A stretch of DNA of 64,000 nt from JAPPHA01 sp963664045. GTDB taxonomy: Bacteria > Pseudomonadota > Alphaproteobacteria > Rhodobacterales > Rhodobacteraceae. The position numbers and the translations under genes are program-made. The stretch spans positions 248,001-312,000 of the forward strand of contig CAXXGT010000015.1 in the NCBI GenBank assembly GCA_963664045.2, given 5' to 3'. The notes below the pieces were generated by a model, which searched no databases, was not told where the DNA came from, and was given only the letters and a program-made list of their open reading frames with translations. Positions 17,891 through 27,611 of the stretch are shown here, one piece after another (the first letter of the stretch is position 1; each line of letters opens with the position of its first letter).

Positions 17891-17965
17891 GCGGGCACGG
17901 TAACAGGTGACAAGTGGCGCATCAACGCGCATACAATGCGCTTTTCGGAGTGTTGTGCGCGAACA

Positions 17966-17983
17966 GATATCAGACCAAATATC
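17966..17983. promoter_or_regulatory. Candidate LysR-type operator
   Basis: GATAT-N8-ATATC inverted repeat in the divergent interval between the lysR remnant and the cytochrome b561 gene, of the size and symmetry of LysR-type boxes. Confidence 0.45.
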
Positions 17984-18010
17984 CCGCAAGCCGACCGAAT
18001 GAGGTATGAC

Positions 18011-18523
18011 ATGCAACGTTACCATCCAATCCTTGTCGCGTTTCATTGGCTGATGGCGCTGTTGGTTCTTCTGGCCCTGGCTGCCGGGGGTCTGTTCCTT
18101 GCCAACATGCCGCCGGACAGCGCGGGAAAAATTCAGGGACTTGGCGGCCACATGGCCATGGGCATGATCATCGGCGTTCTGCTTCTTGTCCGCCTCGTGA
18201 CGCGCCTTACCAGCACACATCCGCCGCACGCCCGTACGGGCAATGACATGCTCGACCGGATCGGGGTTTGGACGCACTGGGCCTTCTACGTTTTGATCGC
18301 GGGGATGGTGCTAACCGGGCTCGCCATGGCCTTCGGCGCGGGCCTCTTCCCGATCGTCTATGGCGGCGCGGCCGACATGTTGCCGCCAGGACCCGCCATA
18401 CTGCCGCAACGCGCCGCCCACGGGCTGATCGCATTGGCGCTGACCGCGCTGATCGCTCTGCATTTCGCCGCGACGCTCTACCACCAATTTTTCCTCAAGG
18501 ACCGCCTGCTGCGCCGGATGTAG
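18011..18523 (+). CDS. Cytochrome b561-type di-haem membrane protein
   Basis: A 170-residue integral membrane protein with four hydrophobic helices; it probably passes electrons across the inner membrane between a quinone pool and a partner flavoprotein. Family features: the opening RYHPILVAFHWLMALLVL with a haem-ligand histidine, HMAMGMIIGVLLLVRL, IGVWTHWAFYVLIAGMVLTG and the C-terminal AAHGLIALALTALIALHF, each supplying a ligand histidine. First gene of a co-directional run with an FMN reductase and an FAD oxidoreductase. ATG 17999 is an alternative start adding four residues. Confidence 0.88.
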   Translation: MQRYHPILVAFHWLMALLVLLALAAGGLFLANMPPDSAGKIQGLGGHMAMGMIIGVLLLVRLVTRLTSTHPPHARTGNDMLDRIGVWTHWAFYVLIAGMVLTGLAMAFGAGLFPIVYGGAADMLPPGPAILPQRAAHGLIALALTALIALHFAATLYHQFFLKDRLLRRM

Positions 18524-18561
18524 TTCGGCAAGCGCAAACCCTGACTGAAAGGTACAATCCG

Positions 18562-19113
18562 ATGAAGGTCCTCGCCTTCGCGGCTTCCAACAGCCGCAAA
18601 TCCATCAATCGCGCGCTGGTCGAACACGCGGCATCGCGCTTGCAAGCCGAAGTTCTGCCCGGGGCGGAGGTCGAATTCCTCGATCTCAACGACTACGAAA
18701 TGCCGATCTTTTCCATCGACCGGGAACGCGAGAGCGGTGTTCCGGCAGAGGCACTGGCTTTCTTCGACAAGATCGGAGCGGCAGACGCGGTGCTGGTCTC
18801 ATTCGCCGAGCATAACGGTTCGGTCACTGCGGCCTGGAAGAACATATTCGACTGGATGAGCCGGATCGACACGAAGCTCTGGCAGGGCAAGCCACTGGTG
18901 ATGCTCGCCGCCACGCCGGGTCTCCGCGCGGGCACGGGTGTGCTTGATGGCCAGGAGATGGCCGCACTGTTCTTTGGCGCCGAAATCCGCGGCAAGCACG
19001 GCATCGGCAAATGGTCCGAGGCCTGGGAAACAGAGACCCGTAACCTGACCCGCCGCGAAGACATCGAAGCCTTGCGCCACGCACTCGACGGCCTCGCTTT
19101 GGAAACCGTCTGA
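18562..19113 (+). CDS. NADPH-dependent FMN reductase family protein
   Basis: A 183-residue flavodoxin-fold oxidoreductase, probably reducing FMN, quinones or azo compounds with NAD(P)H. Visible: the N-terminal strand and phosphate loop VLAFAASNSRKSINRALVE, the SFAEHNGSVTAAWKNIFDWM segment that contacts the isoalloxazine ring, and KPLVMLAATPG. Start at the ATG after AAAGGTAC. It follows the cytochrome b561 gene by 38 bp and precedes the FAD oxidoreductase by 14 bp. Confidence 0.87.
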   Translation: MKVLAFAASNSRKSINRALVEHAASRLQAEVLPGAEVEFLDLNDYEMPIFSIDRERESGVPAEALAFFDKIGAADAVLVSFAEHNGSVTAAWKNIFDWMSRIDTKLWQGKPLVMLAATPGLRAGTGVLDGQEMAALFFGAEIRGKHGIGKWSEAWETETRNLTRREDIEALRHALDGLALETV

Positions 19114-19127
19114 CAGGAGGCCCCGCC

Positions 19128-20225
19128 ATGGCAACGCCCCCCAAAACCCGTCCCCGCCTGGCAATTGTTGGCGGCGGCTATCTCGGTTCGGATCTAGCTA
19201 AGGCGCTGGAGCAGGATATGGAAGTCACGCTGATCGAACGCGCCAGCCACTTCACCCATGCGCCCGCCATGATCCGCGCGATGATTGACCCCGGCCTGCT
19301 GGACCGGGCGCTGATCCCCTTCGATGCCTTGCTGAAGCGCGGCCGTGTGCTCCGGGGCGTGGCGGCCTCGGTCGAAGGCGATCGCGTGACGCTGGCCGAT
19401 GGGCAGCGTGTGGACGCCGACTATATCGTCCTGGCCACCGGTTCGGTCAATCTCGCGCCGTTCCGGACAGCCACAGGCGATATTGACGAATTGCGCGCCA
19501 ATAACGACCGCTGGCACCAGGCGCTCAAAACCGCGAAGACCGTGCTGATCATCGGCGCCGGCGCGGTCGGCACCGAACTCGCCGGCGAAATCGCATATGC
19601 GCAACCGGACAAGAAGGTTTCGCTCGTGTCGAGTGACGCCACTCTGTTTCCTGGAAACCCGGCCAAGCTGGGCCGGTCACTCCAAGACAAGCTCGTCCGG
19701 ATGGGTGTGGAGGTGATCCTTGGCGCACGGGCCGACACGTTGCCCGGACGCGATGCGCCGGAAGGTGGCCGTGTGGTGCTGTCGAACGGGAAGACAATCG
19801 AGGCTGATCTTGTGATCCCCGCTGTCGGCTCGCGTGCAGTTGGCGGGCTCGTCGAGACTTTGCCCAGCGCCAAATCCGACGGGATCGGCCGGGTGCAAGT
19901 TGACCGATGGCTGCGGCCGTCGACCCTGCCCAAGGTCTTCGCGGCCGGAGATGTCGCGGCCAGCGGCGACGCCATGACCATCGTTGCGATCTCGCGTCAA
20001 AAACCCTGGCTCGAAAGAACCCTGAAGGCCGTCGCGGGTGGAAAACCGGTGGAAGAGACAAAACCCTACGCCCCCTGGGGCAAGGCCCCAATCGTTCTGC
20101 CGCTTGGGCCCAAGCGCGGCAACGCCTTCCTGATGGCCTTCACCGCCGGGGACTGGATCACCAGCAAAATGAAGGGCAAGGACCTGTTCCTGTCCAAATA
20201 CAACAAGCTCTTTGGCCGGGCTTGA
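19128..20225 (+). CDS. NAD(P)/FAD-dependent oxidoreductase (FSP1/AIFM2 or NDH-2-like)
   Basis: A 365-residue two-dinucleotide-binding flavoprotein. FAD site: LAIVGGGYLGSDLAKALE near the N-terminus; NAD(P) site: TVLIIGAGAVGTELAGEIAY around residue 140; second FAD motif: PKVFAAGDVAASG near residue 275. The architecture fits type II NADH dehydrogenases and the FSP1 ubiquinone reductases; the HAPAMIRAMIDP segment follows the FSP1 pattern. Preceded by an AGGAGG ribosome-binding site (19112-19118). With cytochrome b561 and FMN reductase it likely forms a quinone or redox-stress module. Confidence 0.85.
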   Translation: MATPPKTRPRLAIVGGGYLGSDLAKALEQDMEVTLIERASHFTHAPAMIRAMIDPGLLDRALIPFDALLKRGRVLRGVAASVEGDRVTLADGQRVDADYIVLATGSVNLAPFRTATGDIDELRANNDRWHQALKTAKTVLIIGAGAVGTELAGEIAYAQPDKKVSLVSSDATLFPGNPAKLGRSLQDKLVRMGVEVILGARADTLPGRDAPEGGRVVLSNGKTIEADLVIPAVGSRAVGGLVETLPSAKSDGIGRVQVDRWLRPSTLPKVFAAGDVAASGDAMTIVAISRQKPWLERTLKAVAGGKPVEETKPYAPWGKAPIVLPLGPKRGNAFLMAFTAGDWITSKMKGKDLFLSKYNKLFGRA

Positions 20226-20251
20226 TCGGACACCGAAAGGAACCGGGAGAA

Positions 20252-20688
20252 TGTCCAGAACTCTGAAAAAGATTGGCGTCATGGCCTCGATCATACTGGG
20301 AATGACCGGCCTGATCACATCCGTGATGACTTACTTCGCCCGTGGGGAAGGGCAGAGCTCTTGGGCTGCCTGGTTGCCGACCTGGGCCATGGTCGGTCTG
20401 CTCGTCGCGCCAGTTGGGTTCACGCTGTTCTGGGTTCTGGGCAAGCTTTTGGATCGAGTTCTGCCGGACGCCTCCGAAGCCCTCCGCATGGTGCTTCAGG
20501 GCGCCATCATGGCGTAGATCATGGAGAGCTTCATGGCGAGTGTGACCATCTATCAAATCCAGGGTTCGGCGCGGAATTCGCGACAGTCTGGCTGCGTGCG
20601 CTGTTGGCCGGACTCCCCATCGCCGCGGTGATGAGCGTACTCGGGACCTTCGTGATCAAACCCAGGATGGAAGCCTTCATGGCGTCCT
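20252..20688 (+). pseudogene. DUF2798 membrane protein, broken by a stop and a frameshift
   Basis: The first half is a 88-codon frame with two membrane helices, ending GAIMA with TAG at 20515-20517. The same frame resumes as IMESFMASVT, and after a shift near 20560 another frame reads FATVWLRALLAGLPIAAVM and LGTFVIKPRMEAFMAS, the second DUF2798 unit. A functional gene would be about 145 codons. DUF2798 proteins are small predicted inner-membrane proteins of unknown role. Confidence 0.72.
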
Positions 20689-20707
20689 GAAAACCAAGGG
20701 AAACAAC

Positions 20708-21148
20708 ATGACCTTTGCACAATCCATCGCAGCGCGGACAGCCGCGATCCTTTGGGTGATCTGGGGTCTGGTCCACGCCTTGGCCGGTCTGATGATCATC
20801 TCTCAGGAAACAGTCGGGGCAATCTCTGCGGTTGCCGATGCGGTCGACCCCGAGGTTTTGGCAGGCACCTATCACGAGGCAGCAGGTGCGCTGATCAACC
20901 AGCACGGGTTCAACTTGCTGTGGATCGGCCTGACCACGCTGATCAGCGCAGTCTTCATCCTGCGTGGTGTGGTGCTGGCAATGTTCATCGCCGGTCTCGT
21001 CGGCGGCCTGGCAGATTTGGGCTACTTCCTGTTCATGGACCTGGGCGGCTTCGTGAATTTCGTTCCCGGCACTGTCATGACGTTGATCTCTGCCTCCGCC
21101 ATTCTTTTGAGCGTTTGGTTTTGGCTGTCCACACGTGGCGCCCGTTGA
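20708..21148 (+). CDS. Four-helix membrane protein, unknown function
   Basis: A 146-residue protein with four hydrophobic segments (TAAILWVIWGLVHALAGLMI; NLLWIGLTTLISAVFILRGV; LAMFIAGLVGGLADLGYFLF; VMTLISASAILLSVWFWL). No named domain recognised. It lies 20 bp after the DUF2798 remnant and 45 bp before an SDR gene, so is probably co-transcribed with the redox cluster. Confidence 0.7.
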   Translation: MTFAQSIAARTAAILWVIWGLVHALAGLMIISQETVGAISAVADAVDPEVLAGTYHEAAGALINQHGFNLLWIGLTTLISAVFILRGVVLAMFIAGLVGGLADLGYFLFMDLGGFVNFVPGTVMTLISASAILLSVWFWLSTRGAR

Positions 21149-21193
21149 TCGGCTCAGTCTCAAATGAATCGTATTCGGAAGGAAAACAAAGCG

Positions 21194-22075
21194 ATGAGAT
21201 GGTCAGTCTCTGACATTCCGCTCCAGTCCGGCAAAGTCGCTATAGTCACCGGAGCAAATGCCGGAATCGGGCGTGAGACCGTGCGGATGCTGGCACAGAA
21301 GGGCGTGGAAGTTGTCCTGGCTGTGCAAAATGTCTCGAAAGGCGAGAAAGCGGCAGAGGCGATCCGATCCGAGCAATCGGGCGCAAGGCTGCACGTCATG
21401 GAGCTTGACCTCGGCGATCTGGCTTCCGTGCGCACCTTTGCCGACCGGTTTTCGGCGTCGTTCGAATGGCTGGACATCTTGATCAACAATGCCGGATTCT
21501 ATGCGGCCAAGGGTTCTGAGAAGTCGCAGGACGGATTTGCCCTGACCGTTCATGTGTTGGACCGATTGCTCGCCGCGCCGAAGTCCCGCGTTGTGACCGT
21601 ATCGAGCGGCGTGCATGGTAGCGGCAAGATTGACCCGGAGACCTTTCACACGGTCGGGGCCGCGAGAAAGGGCGCCTATGCAAACAGCAAGCTCGCAAAC
21701 ATGTTGTTCATGCTCGAATTGCAGCGCGAGTTCGAGCGCATGGGAGCCGATGCAGTGAGTGTTGCCGCTGGCCCCGGCCCAACCAAATCGGACGGGGCTC
21801 AGCAAGCCATTCAGTCGATCTCAAATGGTTTCTTGCGCCGGGTGGTCGATGTCATGACAGACGTCTTGATGAATCCAACGGCAGAGGGTGCCTGGCCCGT
21901 CTTGCGCGCCGCAACGGACCCAGAGGCCGGGGGAGACGCCTATTTCACACCGGGCGGGTTCATGTCGATGCGTGGCGCGCCAGTGGCTAAAGCCCTTGCG
22001 AAGTCGACCGAAGACAAAGAGCTATCTGCGGCCTTGTGGGAGCGTTCTGCTGCACTGACCGGAGTGCAGCAATAA
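21194..22075 (+). CDS. Short-chain dehydrogenase/reductase with an internal deletion
   Basis: A 293-residue NAD(P)-dependent oxidoreductase of the retinol dehydrogenase-like SDR group. The cofactor loop TGANAGIGRET, the ILINNAGFYA motif, the catalytic serine in VVTVSSGVHG and the YANSK active-site pair are all present. The segment between DGFALTV and LDRLLAAPKSR is about 15 residues shorter than the family norm; the conserved NHLGHF helix that holds the structural asparagine is missing. This looks like an in-frame deletion and activity is doubtful. Start at ATG 21194 after AAGGAAAAC. Confidence 0.8.
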   Translation: MRWSVSDIPLQSGKVAIVTGANAGIGRETVRMLAQKGVEVVLAVQNVSKGEKAAEAIRSEQSGARLHVMELDLGDLASVRTFADRFSASFEWLDILINNAGFYAAKGSEKSQDGFALTVHVLDRLLAAPKSRVVTVSSGVHGSGKIDPETFHTVGAARKGAYANSKLANMLFMLELQREFERMGADAVSVAAGPGPTKSDGAQQAIQSISNGFLRRVVDVMTDVLMNPTAEGAWPVLRAATDPEAGGDAYFTPGGFMSMRGAPVAKALAKSTEDKELSAALWERSAALTGVQQ

Positions 22076-22139
22076 AGTCTGCAAGGGGAAAGAATGGCGG
22101 CAAAGGAAAAGCTGCGGCACAGCTCTTCAGCTTGTTGTT

Positions 22140-23060
22140 AGTGATCGATTTCGACCATGCTATTCGTGGCCACCGGAAAAAGAGTGCAACACACCGCCGC
22201 CGAACGGTTACGACAACGGGGCCACGGCGGGGGTTGAGCGCGGCGTGACCGTGCCGCTGAAGCTGTCCGACGGCAGTTCCCGTGTTGCCGCGCGACAATC
22301 AGGCTTTCGGCTACAGTGGCCGCATGCAGCGCGCCGTGCCGGACATAAGCGTCGTCACCGGTGAACAGCGCCCAGGCCTCGCGCCAGTCGGCCCGGTCGT
22401 CATTCAAAACCTTGCCGGTGCGCTTGGTCTTGGCCGCGCCGGTCTGGTTGCGCCAGGACGGGTCGTATTCCACCCCATAGGGCGGATCGGTGACCATCAA
22501 CAGTGGCTTCACGGTTCCAAGCAGACACTCGACATCGGTGGCTTATGATGCTGTCGCCGCAGAGCAACCGGTGATTACCCGGCATCCAGAGGTCGCCCGG
22601 CTGGATCACCGGACCCTTGGGCGTCTCGGGTACGTCGTCCCCGCCTTCCTGTGGGCCGGTTCCGTCCCCGGCCAGCTCGTTCAACAGCGCGCTGAGTTCG
22701 TCATCGGTGAAACCGGTCAGCCCGAGGTCGAACTCGACCTCCAGAAGATCGCCCAGTTCCAGCCCCAACAGTTCGTCGTCCCACTCGGCATTCTCGCTCG
22801 AGCGGTTGTCCATGATCTGGAACGGCCGCGCCTGCGCATCACTGAGCCCCGTGGCGACATGCACTGGCACGGTCTCGAGGCCAAGCTGGCAGGCTGCTTC
22901 CAGTCACGCATGCCCGGCCAGAACCACCATCTGTTTGTTCACGACTATGGGCTGGCGCCAGCCGAATTCGGAGATCGAAGCTGGAACGCTGGCCACGGCC
23001 TTGTCGTTGCGCCGCGGGTTGCGCGCATAGGGACGACGTCCATCGGAAAGTCCTGATGCG
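22140..23060 (-). pseudogene. ParB-domain DNA methyltransferase, multiply broken
   Basis: Read 5' to 3' on the minus strand: a ParB-like N-terminal part (SISEFGWRQPIVVNKQ, then VVLAGHA and a stop), continuing as VPVHVATGLSDAQARPFQI, ENAEWDDELLGLELGDLLEV, LTGFTDDELSALL, PGDLWMPGNHRLLCGDS, then in another frame VTDPPYGVEYDPSW. The last is the DPPY catalytic motif of beta-class N6-adenine/N4-cytosine methyltransferases. At least one stop and one frameshift separate the pieces and the C-terminal target-recognition half is gone. Phage or integrative-element origin is likely. Confidence 0.8.
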
Positions 23061-23591
23061 GGGCCCGTAAGCGAAACGGCGGCCGGCCAAACCGAACCGC
23101 GGGTCCGCGAAAGCGCAATGGCCCCCTTGGACCGTTTCGGTTCAGGTGATGTGTGGCGGGCCGTCAGGCCCCGTGTACATTGGGGGTTTACGCAAAGCGA
23201 AACGAAACGGGTGTTTCCCGGGCTGTCACTGGGAGAGCGTTGCGCCTCGCTCCCCGAATACACCCGCGGCCAGGAAGGACCGGTACAATCCATCATCCGC
23301 TCACGCCTCTCGCGGGTATGCCATTCTTGTAGCGCTCAGATCCGGATTTGTCTCGCCGTGCGATGTCTCACGGGAAATTGTCTCGCGAGACCAGGACTTT
23401 CCCACGCTGCGGCCAATCATGCCAACAGCGGATGAACGGAGGACGCATCGGGTGTTCTGGCTGGGTTTCGCGTTTGCGGGACCGTCCACAGGGCGGTGCA
23501 GGCGCTGTTTTCGGCCCTTGGGTGAATCGTTCCGGAGGTTTGGCAGCTGTCCTTCGGCTCCCGGGAATCCGCCCGGACGCGTTGCCGACGC

Positions 23592-24540
23592 TCAGGGCCG
23601 GGTCAGGGCCGCGATGGCTTCGCTGCGGTTCAGCTGCAGCCGTCGCCGGGTTTCGGCGAGGCTCTCCGCCTCGCGGCGGTTGGCGAAAACCACCGCGAGC
23701 GCGATGTTGTTGAGACTGGCCCGGTTCGCCGGGCAGTGGCCCGTGCGGGTCAGGCAGGCGTCCTCGCCGAAGACGCAGTCTCTTTGCCGGTGGTTCATGT
23801 TCTCCACCGCCCAGTGACGGCGATTCAGCCGGAACAGGTCCTCCGGCGACGGGACTGCGGCATCCAGCGAGGCGATGACATACGCGGTCTCGGTGTCGTC
23901 CTTCTCGCCATCGTCACCGTCCTTCTTCAGCGGCTCCCGGTAGCGGGTGACGCGGGCGTTCTGGCTGACGCCGGGGTCGTTGATCAGGCGCTCGAGCGGG
24001 GTCAGGACGCTGATGAAGCGCTGCTCCAGACGCCCGCGGGCCTTTTCGATATCCTCCGCGAAACGGCCGGTGGCGTCTCTCTCGCCGTCGATTCTGTCGA
24101 TGCTGTCAAAGGTCTCCGGCGCCGGAGCGTTCCGTGATCCGCTTCGCGGTCTTGCGCGTCGTGTGCAGCGCGTCGAGGGTGATCACCCTCCCGCGGATGT
24201 CGTTGCGCTCCAGGAGGTCGTGCGTGGCCGCCAGTTCGCCTCCGTCGTCGCCGAAGTTCAGAAGCGCGAAAGGCGCGCCGGAGAGGCGATCGACAAGGGC
24301 CACGGTCTCGTGATGGTCCGCGCCGTTGCGGTTGGCGCCGCGGATGCGCTTGCCGTCAGCGGCAAGCGCCCGGGCAAGGGGAAGCCCGGGCCCGCAATAG
24401 CGGCCGACCACGTCCCCGAGCGCCTCGGGGTCGATCATCTCCACGACCCGATGGATCGTGGACTTGGAGGCCTGCACGAACCGGATAAGAGCTGAGTTTG
24501 CACGTTGAACGTGCGCTGTGGAACCCGCGAAGTTCTGTCT
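23592..24540 (-). pseudogene. ISAs1-family transposase, frameshifted
   Basis: DDE transposase with the first catalytic Asp in ALAADGKRIRGANRN and the second in RGRVITLDALHTTRKTAK in one frame (24106-24540). A shift near 24110-24140 moves to a second frame carrying YREPLKKDGDD, RHWAVENMNHRQRDCVFGED (with the catalytic Glu) and ending IAALTRP at 23592. Here the first two catalytic residues share one frame, unlike the two intact elements downstream. Confidence 0.8.
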
Positions 24541-24724
24541 GGAATTTCCCCTGAAACAGCTCTGAAGCTGCCCCTTCCGATAGGAATGGTTCCTGTTCCC
24601 CACATAGAAACAGCTGCCGAAAGAAAACGGCAACTTGGAATGAAGAAATCGCCGGGCTGTTTCTGCCTCCAGGTCGGACGATTTGAGCAAATGGTCACGA
24701 AAACCGAACTTGACACAGGTGGGG

Positions 24725-25219
24725 TCATAAGAGCCCCTCCCAGCCCGCCGCCCTGTACATGGTGCGGGGAAAGAGCTCCGGATCGCAGAACGTCTCGGCC
24801 AGGAGCACCCGGTAACCGTGCGCCGCCAGCCAGTCATCGGTGCGCCGACGGGTCATCCGTGGAAGGAAGAAGGAGGCGAAGTTCGGGAACACCCCGGGCC
24901 CGGAAAGCACCAGGAAACGCGTGTTGTTCGCGATGAGCTCAAGCCGCCGGAACTGCTGCTCCGGCTTCCAGCCGGTCCAGCGGTCGCGCGGACCGCACTT
25001 GAAGGCGCCGTTCTGCCACGCCGCCAGGCCCAGCCACTAGACCCTGAAGGCCACGACATAATGCAGGCCGCGCCCCGCCAGCCGGCGAAAGCCGAGACAA
25101 TGATGCGCGATCATCACGGCGTCCCAGAGCGGTCGCTCCTCGGGCTTCGTCAGGCGAACCTCGACCTCGGACAGGGAGAACCCGTCGGGGGCTTCCCGGT
25201 GAACCGGGCAGGTTTCCAT
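24725..25219 (-). pseudogene. DruA-like (DUF4338) domain fragment
   Basis: One frame with a TAG at 25037-25039 reads RPLWDAVMIAHHCLGFRRL and GLHYVVAFRV, then after the stop CGPRDRWTGWKPEQQFRRL, ELIANNTRFLVLSGPGVF, VLLAETFCDPELFPRTMYRA and ends at GWEGLL. These are the RDxWIGW, NxRFLxL and LLxETFxDPxxFxGTxYRA signatures of DUF4338, known from DruA of the Druantia anti-phage system. The C-terminal quarter is missing and unrelated sequence separates it from the transposase part. Confidence 0.8.
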
Positions 25220-25433
25220 GCGATCGCGAATCGCAATGACCGGACCATCTCACGTGCAGAATGGGAACGTCACAGGAAACCGGTCGGTCCTGAATGCGTG
25301 CAGGCGGCATCGCGAGCCCATAGGGCTGACCGTGACAATCGATGGCGATGTCGGCATTGCGCGCGCGGGCGCGTGCAACGCGGCGATGCACGCCGTTAAG
25401 AAAAATCAACCGGAATCAGCGCGGGAAATCACT

Positions 25434-25443
25434 GAGCTCCAAG
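25434..25443. repeat. 10-bp target duplication, left copy
   Basis: GAGCTCCAAG here and at 27612-27621 directly abut the two ends of the ISAs1 element, showing it arrived by transposition and that its ends are as annotated. Confidence 0.85.
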
Positions 25444-25700
25444 CAGGGTGAATCTGTTCTGTTTTTTTGCCGGTATGCGGGTTTGACGCGATTGTCTTTC
25501 GCATTTCACCGTTGCGCCCTTTTTCACGTTAGGTGACGTCACATCGACCCCGGACAAGGCCCCACGGCACATGATTCTGCGCCCGGGGCTGTTTCCCGGT
25601 GGCGTTTCCGGCGATTTGGCGATTGCCGGACATGCCTGTTCACCCCCGTCTTCGAGGGTGGAGACAGGATAGGCAACTCAGGCGCGGGTGTGGTGGGTCT

Positions 25701-27478
25701 TCAGCCGAACGCCGTGCGCGGGCGGGTGTTGCCTGTCAATTTCAGCATGTCCAGGACCCGCCTGGGTTTTCGGGCCAGTCTGCGCGTGGTCTCGGCGACA
25801 TTGTCGCTGGACGTCTTGATCAGGCCGATGGCGAAGCGCCGGAGCAGCGTGGCGTTCGCCGGGCCGTGGCCGGTGCGGATGCGGCTTCGGTCCTCGTCGA
25901 AGGTCATGTCGAGGATGTGGTGGTTGGCCTCGATCCCCCAGTGCCCGCGATTGAGGCAGAGCAGGCGCTCGGGTGTTGCCCTGTCCTCGGTCAGGCTGGT
26001 GATGCAGTAGGCCGTCTCCTTCGACTGTTTCCCGGTCTTGATCTCAAGGGTTTCGCGGTGGACCGCGAAGACCTGGCCTGTGCCGGGAAAGTCGGCGTAG
26101 TCGTTCAATTCACTTGAGACCCATATGGAGCGTTTCTCCTTGCGTCCGTGGTCGGGCTTGCACTCGGGCTCGACGAAGTCAGGCGCACGGCTGGCCATGA
26201 TCTCATCGAGCGTCAGGCTGATATCAGAGAGCAGGGTCTTCTGGTTGCCCTTGACGGTGAAGGCGTAGTCTGCGCCGCGGTCGAGGAGGTAGGTGGCCAG
26301 TTTCCGCTGCGCCAACATGGCATCGGCGGTGATGGTGCGGCCGCTGATGTCGGGCAGCATGTCGAGCAGGGGGATGGCTGTGCCGATTTCGTTGGTGCGT
26401 TTCTCCTCGTCGTCCGCCCCCGGCCTCATTCCGACTTTTTTTTGGCGTAGGATTTCCTGCTGTCGTGGCCGACAACGCCCATGACATGGGTCTGCACGCC
26501 ATCGGCATCGACGGCGCCGCGCATGGTCTTGCCGTCGATGGCCAGGGCACTGTCGGGGCCGCCGTGGTCTTCGTTCCATTGCCGCAGGGCGGCGTCGAAC
26601 TGGTCCGGGCACACCCGGACCAGCACGTCGCGGATGATCGTCCTGCTCGGCGGGATGTACCGGCCCTGGTCGAAGCGCGGCCTGAAATACGCCAGAACCG
26701 CCTGGCTCTGGTCCTCGACCCACTCCGAGATCTCCTTGTAGCCGCGCATGCCGGCGAGTGTCGCGGCGGTGGCGAGCGAGAGCACCGATGGCAGGGCGTG
26801 CCGCCGCCCCTGCCTGCGTCGCGGATCCTCCACCTGCCGGAAGTAATCGGGCAGGGAGCGCATCTGCGCGGCGGTGAGTGTCATCTTCGGAACTCCCTTG
26901 TGCAGGCCGGGATCAAGGTGGGCCGTCCTCAGCCGGCGGCGCGCATCCCGGCGCAGTGGATAGAGAAAGACAAGCTTGGGCCGGTCGTGGGTGATGTAGC
27001 CGCTGCCCAGGCGGCCGAAGCCCCGGGTGTGCCCGACACAGAGCCAGTTGGCGGCGCGGTAGACCGTGCCCCGGTGATGAGCAGGATCCACGAACGTCTC
27101 CATGAGTAGGACTTCGTGGCCGAAGCGGAGCGGCCAGTCCCGCACCAGGCGCCGTGCGCACAGCGACAGCACCCGTGAGCCGAGGTTCGGCACCCCGCCG
27201 GGCAGAACCAGGAACCGCGAATTGTTGGTGACAAGGTGAAGGCGGCTGAACTGGCTGCCACGCTCCCAGCCGATCCAGTCATCCCGCGCCGCGCAGAGCA
27301 ACGCAGATGCCGAAAACATCGCCAGCGCCAGCCAGCGTCCCCCACAGTGGGCGACATAGCGTATGGTCTCGCCTCTCGGCTGGGCGTCGCCGAGGAAATG
27401 ATGCTCCTGCATCAAGGCGCGAAAGCGGGCCTCGTCCACCTTCGTCACCATCTCCAATGACACTTGGGAAAGATCCAC
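25701..27478 (-). CDS. DruA-like domain fused to ISAs1 transposase, read by -1 frameshift
   Basis: The upstream frame ends in a stop at 26426; the downstream frame ends at 25701. The first about 200 residues are DUF4338: FRALMQEHHFLG, CAARDDWIGWERGSQFSRL, LVTNNSRFLVLPGGVPNLG, LLMETFVDPAHHRGTVYRA. Then comes the ISAs1 N-terminal domain (LPDYFRQVEDPRRRQGRRH) and the first catalytic Asp in ALAIDGKTMRGAV. At YAKKK the frame must slip by -1 to give GADDEEKRTNEIGTAIPLL, the second Asp in TITADAM and the Glu in RGHWGIEANHHILD. Without slippage the product stops three codons later. GTG 27478 aligns with the start of the sister element; TTG 27559 would extend it. Confidence 0.8.
26436..26443 (-). promoter_or_regulatory. 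A8 slippery run, candidate -1 frameshift site (element A)
   Basis: On the coding strand GCC AAA AAA AAG TCG GAA TGA: the heptamer A-AAA-AAG sits in the reading phase of classical -1 slippery sites and the zero-frame stop follows within nine bases. Transcriptional slippage on the A-run is the alternative mechanism. Confidence 0.65.
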
Positions 27479-27611
27479 CACGCTTTCGATCCATACCGCC
27501 TTGCCGCGAATCACCCATGGCTGACTGTAGACCGGTGCTGCGGGAGAGTCCACCTCCAATAGTCATGTCAATGCAGGTAAAGAAAAAAATCCGGAGAACG
27601 GATTTGCCTTG

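Larger units (their letters stand above)
23391..25430 (-). mobile_element. Decayed ISAs1-family element with DruA-like domain
   Basis: The low-coordinate end is marked by CAGGACTTTCCCACGCTG, which recurs next to two other ISAs1 fragments (33478, 47928) and is taken as a terminal repeat. Inside are a DruA-like (DUF4338) portion and an ISAs1 transposase portion on the minus strand. The high-coordinate end is uncertain; the intact ISAs1 element at 25444 is inserted close to it. Confidence 0.65.
25444..27611 (-). mobile_element. Intact ISAs1-family element with DruA-transposase fusion (element A)
   Basis: 2168 bp, bounded by a perfect 10-bp direct repeat. Terminal inverted repeats: left CAGGGTGAATCTGTTCT (25444-25460); right, read inwards, CAAGGCAAATCCGTTCT (27611-27595), 13 of 17 positions identical and all differences transitions. 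It carries one long coding unit on the minus strand that needs a -1 shift at an eight-A run. Clean ends indicate recent movement. Confidence 0.85.

Noticed and set aside
23146..23590. A gene between the methylase remnant and the ISAs1 fragment
   Set aside because: Open frames here consist of the element's terminal region, repeated at 33478; no coding motif.
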